Shown here: piece by piece, positions 5,383 through 8,973 of the stretch
How the letters are laid out: every line of letters begins with the position of its first letter
How positions within the stretch are numbered: position 1 is the stretch's first letter
Source: an uncultured archaeon
GTDB taxonomy: Archaea > Nanobdellota > Nanobdellia > Woesearchaeales > CAIVOO01
DNA length: 8,973 nt
Direction: 5' to 3'
Assembly: GCA_903907555.1 (NCBI GenBank)
Contig: CAIVOO010000037.1
Location: 1-8,973 of the forward strand
Translations under genes and position numbers: made by a program
Notes under the pieces: generated by a model
The model's input: the letters and a program-made list of their open reading frames with translations, nothing else
Database searches by the model: none
What the model was told of the DNA's origin: nothing

Positions 5383-8290
5383 AAGAATCAAGTATCTGAT
5401 CTATCGCTTCTGTCGGCCAGTCGCCTTCTGCAAGTTTTTTCTTCACTCTATCCTTGTTGTAGCCTGCTGTTAATGTTTTTTTAGCATACTCGTACATTTC
5501 ATTGTATTCGTCCTGGGTTACTTTTTTCAAGGCATCAGTTTTTGAAATTGTTTTTTCAGGCGTTTTTGCTTCTGGCTTCGCTTCCTTTTTCTCTTCAATT
5601 TGGTGCTTCTTCTTTTTTGGCTTCAGCTGGTCATATGTCATGTAGCTCATAAAACCAAGCATAAGAACAAGCCCTATTATCAACGGCCAGGAGATAGTTA
5701 TTTTTTCAACTTTTTTTACCACAATTGTTTGATTAGTCTCGTTGGAAGGTTTTTCAAGGACTGGTGGTGCTGGAGGCTGTGCAGCTTCTTTAGGAGGAGT
5801 TGTTGCCGGGGGAGCCTCGACTTTTCTTTCTATTGTTGACAATTCAAGTTCAGCCCTTGTCAGCACAACGCCTTTGTACGTGATTGACAAGTCTGGAACT
5901 CCATCATCTGTTATGTCAATCTGGCGTGTCGAATTCTTTGTTAGCGTTATTGTTTTTGGAGTAGACTGCACAATTAAGGTGATTTGGTCGCCTGCGATGT
6001 TTGACAGCCTTATTGTGTGGTCTGCTCCGCCAAAAGCAAATTTAAGGCCCATCTGGGGAGTTATGTATTGCTGTGATGGTGCTGTGCTTATCGTGACTGT
6101 GTTTGTCTGGAAGTTTCCTGCTTGATTTTGCTGTGTGGTTTGATTATACTGATTTGTAGATTGGTACTGCTCGAATGAGTTGTCAACTGCTGCTTTTATG
6201 GTTTCAAAATATCTTGTTTCTGAAGTATTTGTGAATATTCTATCTGTTGCAGTCACATACCATGTATGATTGCCTATGGCCAGGCCTGTTACCTGGTGCG
6301 CTTCATCATTTGTGTTGTAAGTTACACTGTCAACTTTTAATGTAAAATTTAAGACATCATTATCTGAGTCTGTACCTTCCCAGCTGAATGTTTGTGTAGT
6401 CAATGATGTCTTAGAATTGTTTTTTGGTGATAAAAGCTTTATTTCAGGTGGTGTGAGCGGGAGCTCGAATATAATATTTGTTGTAGATGTAATGTTTTGC
6501 AGTGTATTGCTTGTCTTTCCTGATTTTGATATATTGAATACGTGCTTGTTGTAATCTGTTGTTGAGCTGTAGTTCTTCACAAAATCGGTTATTAGCTGGG
6601 TTGTAATCTGTCCCATTATATTTGTGGTGCGGTTGAATAATATGGTGTTTGCATTATTTTTGCAAACTACAGTTGCAGCATCAATCGGATCGCTGTCTTT
6701 ATTGTTGACTGTGACATTTATGTTCCACTTCACTGTCAGCTTTGATGTGTCTGCATCTGATTCGCCAATAATGATTTTATCCCTGTCGAAAATCGTGTCT
6801 GTCAGCGTAATCCCTGCAGAATTATTCTTTATTATGATGCTTTTATCATTTGCAGAAATGTTCTGTCCTGTTATGCTCAAACTGCTTGCGTTTGTCAGCT
6901 GTAAGCTTATTGAATTGCTTGTAAATTTATTATTGCTGATTGTGGTTGTGCTGTAATTTGCATTTTCTAGATTTAGTGCTATATTGCTGTTTTGTAATGT
7001 ATTGCCTGATATTGCAGAGCCTGTTGATTTATTTAGTGATATCCCCAAGTTTGTAATATCTGATAATTTGTTGTTGGTAATAGTGAATGTGGAGCCGTTT
7101 GCGATTATTCCATTCGAATATCCTGCGGCATTGCAGTTCTTGACTGTTGTTCCAGAATATTTGCTTGTCAGCCAGGTTCCCTGCCCGTCTCCAGAGAATG
7201 TAGAACCATTGCAGTCAAATGATGTGCTGCTCTTATTTATTATGAACACACCATCCAAATTTATATCAAGACGGCTGAATGTGGAGTTGCATATTACTAT
7301 GTTGTTATTAATGTAATAATTTTCTCCGTCCTGGACAACCATGCTGCCGAAAGTCCTGTTGTCTGTCAAAGTAATACAGCTGTCAAGCGATGTTACCCCA
7401 TAAGATGAAAACTGTGTTGTGTTAAAAGTGAGCTTTGTCGAGCCGCAGCTTTTTATGCTGCAGTGTGTTGTTGATAAGGAATCATAGCAGTCTGCAGATG
7501 CTCCTAAGTATGAATTTGCTGCAAGATTTGGCGTGCTGCTCTGCAGCGACGAAAGAGTGGTGTAGAATGATGGACTTTGAATAAGCTTGTAATTGTTGCA
7601 GTCTGTAACCCCATTCAATATTATGTCTGCAGGGCTGTTGAATGATGGGATTGCGCTTGAGTTGACTGCCACGAATTTTGAGGCAAGCATGATGTTATTA
7701 TTAAGGCCGACATTTGAGTCTGTGTCTGCATTTGTTATGTTCCAGCTTATGCTTCCGTATGCATTTGAAAACGTAAAGATGTTGGAGCCTGAGCCCATTA
7801 CTGCATCCTCAATTGCTGAAGTGCAGTCGCTAAAAATGTTGTTAGTGAGATGATTGCCGTCGCTTTCAGTTATGTCAAGGCATCTTGTGAATTTTGTTAT
7901 GTTGCAGTTTTGTATTATGACTCCTGAAAAAGAGCTGTTGAGAAGTATTGCTGTGTTATCTATGCTTATGTTTCCTTTTATGTCTGCATTTCCGCAGTCT
8001 AAGGTTATTCCTGAGCTGTTTATCACTAATGTTTCTGCTCCTGAGAATGTGTATACTTTGTCGCATAATGCTGTGTTTGTATTGATGAAATAGTCATCCC
8101 CGACAACAACAATTGCCGAGCCGAAAGTTGACGAGTTTCCCAAATCTATGCAGGACTGCTGTGTATGGAAATTATCGCTTCCTATTATCATTCCTGTAGG
8201 AGTGTCTGTTTCTATGTACATTCCAACAGCTATCAGTATAAGAATCGCTATTATCGAAAAAAACAGTCCAGACCTTCCTAACTTATTCAT
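5375..8290 (-). CDS. Large surface protein with parallel beta-helix repeats and two membrane segments
   Basis: 971 residues from the ATG at 8290 (a TTG at 8293 is in frame, but ATG with AGGTG upstream is preferred). Order: signal anchor or signal peptide at 8-24 (LFFSIIAILILIAVGMY). Two related beta-helix modules starting at about 47 and 305, each opening C-I-x-L with TFGS a few residues on, the second followed by NosD-like repeats (NNKLSDITNLGISL, SGNTLQNSNIALNL) to about 500. A beta-sandwich at 520-610 and an Ig/FN3-like domain at 614-698 (PPEIKLLSP ... GNHTWYVTATD). A Q/N-rich linker at 703-730, a small beta domain at 740-820 with DITDDGVPDLSI, and a Pro-rich spacer at 826-849. Then a second membrane helix at 868-886 (SWPLIIGLVLMLGFMSYMTY), a Lys-rich stretch and a helical tail at 918-971. 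By eye I count about 31 N-x-S/T sequons, all between the membrane segments and none in the tail, so that part should be outside and heavily glycosylated. Likely role: adhesin, cell-surface glycan contact or S-layer-associated protein. No catalytic site identified. Confidence 0.88.
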   Translation of the reverse strand: MNKLGRSGLFFSIIAILILIAVGMYIETDTPTGMIIGSDNFHTQQSCIDLGNSSTFGSAIVVVGDDYFINTNTALCDKVYTFSGAETLVINSSGITLDCGNADIKGNISIDNTAILLNSSFSGVIIQNCNITKFTRCLDITESDGNHLTNNIFSDCTSAIEDAVMGSGSNIFTFSNAYGSISWNITNADTDSNVGLNNNIMLASKFVAVNSSAIPSFNSPADIILNGVTDCNNYKLIQSPSFYTTLSSLQSSTPNLAANSYLGASADCYDSLSTTHCSIKSCGSTKLTFNTTQFSSYGVTSLDSCITLTDNRTFGSMVVQDGENYYINNNIVICNSTFSRLDINLDGVFIINKSSTSFDCNGSTFSGDGQGTWLTSKYSGTTVKNCNAAGYSNGIIANGSTFTITNNKLSDITNLGISLNKSTGSAISGNTLQNSNIALNLENANYSTTTISNNKFTSNSISLQLTNASSLSITGQNISANDKSIIIKNNSAGITLTDTIFDRDKIIIGESDADTSKLTVKWNINVTVNNKDSDPIDAATVVCKNNANTILFNRTTNIMGQITTQLITDFVKNYSSTTDYNKHVFNISKSGKTSNTLQNITSTTNIIFELPLTPPEIKLLSPKNNSKTSLTTQTFSWEGTDSDNDVLNFTLKVDSVTYNTNDEAHQVTGLAIGNHTWYVTATDRIFTNTSETRYFETIKAAVDNSFEQYQSTNQYNQTTQQNQAGNFQTNTVTISTAPSQQYITPQMGLKFAFGGADHTIRLSNIAGDQITLIVQSTPKTITLTKNSTRQIDITDDGVPDLSITYKGVVLTRAELELSTIERKVEAPPATTPPKEAAQPPAPPVLEKPSNETNQTIVVKKVEKITISWPLIIGLVLMLGFMSYMTYDQLKPKKKKHQIEEKKEAKPEAKTPEKTISKTDALKKVTQDEYNEMYEYAKKTLTAGYNKDRVKKKLAEGDWPTEAIDQILDSFK
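7193..8152 (-). repeat. Internal duplication of the beta-helix entry module (protein level)
   Basis: Within the surface protein, residues 47-106 (coded at 7973-8152) and 305-366 (coded at 7193-7378) share the same scaffold. Each runs: Cys-Ile, a short acidic turn, TFGS, a V-rich strand, DDYFIN or ENYYIN, a Cys, a hydrophobic strand ending VINSS or IINKSS, then DCG or DCNG before the helix coils. The DNA copies are diverged, so this is an old duplication and not a recombination-prone repeat. Confidence 0.6.
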
Positions 8291-8294
8291 CAAA

Positions 8295-8299
8295 CACCT
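8295..8299 (-). promoter_or_regulatory. Shine-Dalgarno-like site deciding the surface-protein start
   Basis: Minus-strand AGGTG lies 4 nt before the ATG at 8290. It sits only 1 nt from the in-frame TTG at 8293, so ATG is the better start. Confidence 0.5.
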
Positions 8300-8319
8300 T
8301 TTATGCCTAAACTAAGCCC

Positions 8320-8330
8320 TTTTTAAATAG
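8320..8330 (-). promoter_or_regulatory. TATA box of the surface-protein gene
   Basis: Minus-strand CTATTTAAAAA; its TATTTAAA core starts 39 nt before the ATG. This predicts a leader of roughly 10-15 nt, enough to hold the AGGTG site, unlike the leaderless plus-strand genes. Confidence 0.5.
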
Positions 8331-8353
8331 TTTTTGGCTGTTTTGGCCTTTTT
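8320..8353 (+). other. Phased T-tracts (possible bent DNA)
   Basis: Four T-runs at 8320-8324, 8331-8335, 8341-8344 and 8349-8353 are centred about 11, 9.5 and 8.5 bp apart, near one helical turn. Phased A/T tracts bend DNA. This one lies over and just upstream of the surface-protein promoter. Confidence 0.35.
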
Positions 8354-8369
8354 GCCGCTAGCCCTTAAA

Positions 8370-8393
8370 TGTAGTCACTTTCAAGTGACTACA
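8370..8393 (+). promoter_or_regulatory. Perfect palindrome, probable operator between secA and the surface-protein gene
   Basis: The arm TGTAGTCACTT (8370-8380) and its exact reverse complement AAGTGACTACA (8383-8393) are separated by TC, an 11-bp perfect inverted repeat. It ends 11 bp before the secA TATA box and 4 bp before the BRE-like bases, where an activator or a repressor hindering TFB could bind. It lies about 40 bp upstream of the surface-protein TATA box, so it could serve both genes. A T-run follows neither arm, so a terminator is unlikely. Confidence 0.6.
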
Positions 8394-8397
8394 AAAT

Positions 8398-8412
8398 CGA
8401 AAGGTTTAAATA
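8398..8412 (+). promoter_or_regulatory. BRE/TATA promoter of the SecA-like gene
   Basis: CGAAAGG (8398-8404, BRE-like) is followed directly by TTTAAATA (8405-8412). The TATA octamer starts 34 nt before the ATG at 8439, predicting a leader of only a few nt, and no Shine-Dalgarno site is present. The architecture is archaeal, with no bacterial -35/-10 pair seen. Confidence 0.68.
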
Positions 8413-8438
8413 TTACTGGCTCATAACTATCTATTGAA

Positions 8439-8973
8439 ATGGCATTCTTTAGGAAAAAATCAAAATTCGACAGTCTGCCTGACAAGTATCAGGATGTTGC
8501 AGATAGAGTCAGGGCAGCTGAGCAGGCAAAAGACTGGAAGAAAACAGTTCTTGTGAGGGAGACAAACAGATTGAGAGGAGTTCTAGATTCAAAGGTAAAA
8601 AGCGTCAAAGAACAGTATTTCATAGCTTTGGATGAATTATACTCATTAGATTCTCAAGGTTCTGACAGGGCTAAAATTGAAGCTCTAAGAGACAGGGTAA
8701 AATCACTGGAAAAATCGTATCTTCACACAAGGGAAAAAGCCCTTGAAGACATACTGCCTGAAGCTTTCGCATTAGTGCAGGAGACAATCAGGAGATTCCA
8801 CGACAAGAAAATAACTTATGATGTTCAGGGCGTATCGCAGACTTGGAGCATTTCAAGGGCATACGACGAGCAGATTATTGCAGGAGCTGTTCTAAGCAAT
8901 CATGAGATTGCAGAGCAGGCCACAGGAGAGGGAAAAACACTTACAGCTGTATTCGCAGCATATCTTAATGCTC
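8439..8973 (+). CDS. secA: SecA-like preprotein translocase ATPase, N-terminal part (cut by window end)
   Basis: 178 codons are visible and the frame is open to the end. In bacteria SecA is the cytosolic ATPase that pushes unfolded preproteins through SecYEG. Identity rests on co-linear motifs. EDILPEAFALVQE (103-115) matches the SecA helix that reads ENLIPEAFAVVRE in E. coli. YDEQIIAGAVL (142-152) carries the Q-motif glutamine (Gln145). IAEQATGEGKTLTAVFAAYL (157-176) contains Walker A with Lys166. The Gln-to-Lys spacing of 21 residues equals that of E. coli Gln87-Lys108, and AYLNA follows as in SecA. The region before it is unusual: Walker A lies about 58 residues further from the start than in E. 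coli, with charged helical sequence at 17-100 probably forming a coiled coil. About 15 extra residues (KKITYDVQGVSQTWSIS) precede the Q motif. DEAD-box motif II, the preprotein cross-linking and C-terminal zinc regions lie outside the window, so a full functional SecA cannot be confirmed. Confidence 0.9.
   Translation, partial: MAFFRKKSKFDSLPDKYQDVADRVRAAEQAKDWKKTVLVRETNRLRGVLDSKVKSVKEQYFIALDELYSLDSQGSDRAKIEALRDRVKSLEKSYLHTREKALEDILPEAFALVQETIRRFHDKKITYDVQGVSQTWSISRAYDEQIIAGAVLSNHEIAEQATGEGKTLTAVFAAYLNA

Noticed and set aside
6960..7320. Repetitive-looking N/T/S-rich DNA as a tandem nucleotide repeat
   Set aside because: The periodicity is at protein level (beta-helix coils with variable length and sequence); no exact or near-exact DNA repeat unit is present.
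5600..8093. Several plus-strand open frames of 79-127 codons antisense to the surface-protein gene
   Set aside because: They are the complement of a long Thr/Ser/Asn-rich reading frame. Their translations are irregular hydrophobic sequences with no family features, and none has a TATA octamer or ribosome binding site placed for it.
8291..8293. TTG one codon upstream as the start of the surface protein
   Set aside because: The next codon is ATG with AGGTG 4 nt upstream. TTG would be only 1 nt from that site, and it adds just one residue.
8370..8393. The perfect palindrome as an intrinsic terminator
   Set aside because: No gene on either strand ends at it, both flanking genes point away, and no long T-run follows either arm. 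Operator is the better reading.
1..8973. CRISPR arrays, tRNA or rRNA genes, insertion sequences, phage genes
   Set aside because: No regularly spaced direct repeats, cloverleaf-like segments, transposase or integrase motifs or phage proteins were seen. Coding density leaves almost no room for them.

Overview
The window looks like a chromosomal stretch of an AT-rich archaeon, most likely a DPANN-type lineage (Woesearchaeota/Pacearchaeota-like). That assignment is inference. It rests on an archaeal-type D-aminoacyl-tRNA deacylase, a KH-less beta-CASP RNase of the archaeal CPSF2 kind, an archaeal TctA-like (COG1784-type) membrane protein, a large sequon-rich surface protein, and archaeal core promoters. 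The octamer TTTAAATA sits 29-34 nt before the start codon of four genes, so those transcripts should be leaderless. Genes inside transcription units use Shine-Dalgarno-like sites instead.

Layout. Positions 3-1744 (minus) form a three-gene unit: a 54-residue AbrB/MazE-like protein, a beta-CASP metallo-beta-lactamase nuclease whose start overlaps the first gene's stop by 4 nt, and a 101-residue Cys-rich small protein. A 100-bp divergent promoter region follows. On the plus strand come a stand-alone receiver domain that lacks the phospho-acceptor Asp (1845-2225), dtdA (2246-3049), a membrane-anchored extracellular protein of unknown function (3098-3781), a membrane-anchored OB-fold protein (3852-4187) and a TctA-like permease (4189-5382). 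The permease converges on, and overlaps by 8 nt, a 971-residue beta-helix surface protein on the minus strand (5375-8290).

The most striking item is at the right edge. A divergent gene starting at 8439 and cut off by the window end encodes an unmistakable SecA N-terminus: the LPEAFALV segment, a Q-motif glutamine exactly 21 residues before the Walker A lysine, and TGEGKT. Textbook archaea secrete through SecYE-beta without SecA. A SecA under a clearly archaeal promoter, back to back with a large exported surface protein, is therefore unusual. The 148-bp region between them holds a perfect 11-bp inverted repeat just upstream of the secA BRE/TATA and a run of T-tracts spaced about one helical turn apart, suggesting a shared control region.

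How the genes may work together: the left unit concerns RNA processing or decay with a possible self-regulator, dtdA is translation quality control, and most of the right half (membrane-anchored proteins, permease, surface protein, SecA) concerns the cell envelope and export. I saw no tRNA, rRNA, CRISPR array, insertion sequence or phage gene. The longest stretch without a gene is the 148 bp at 8291-8438.
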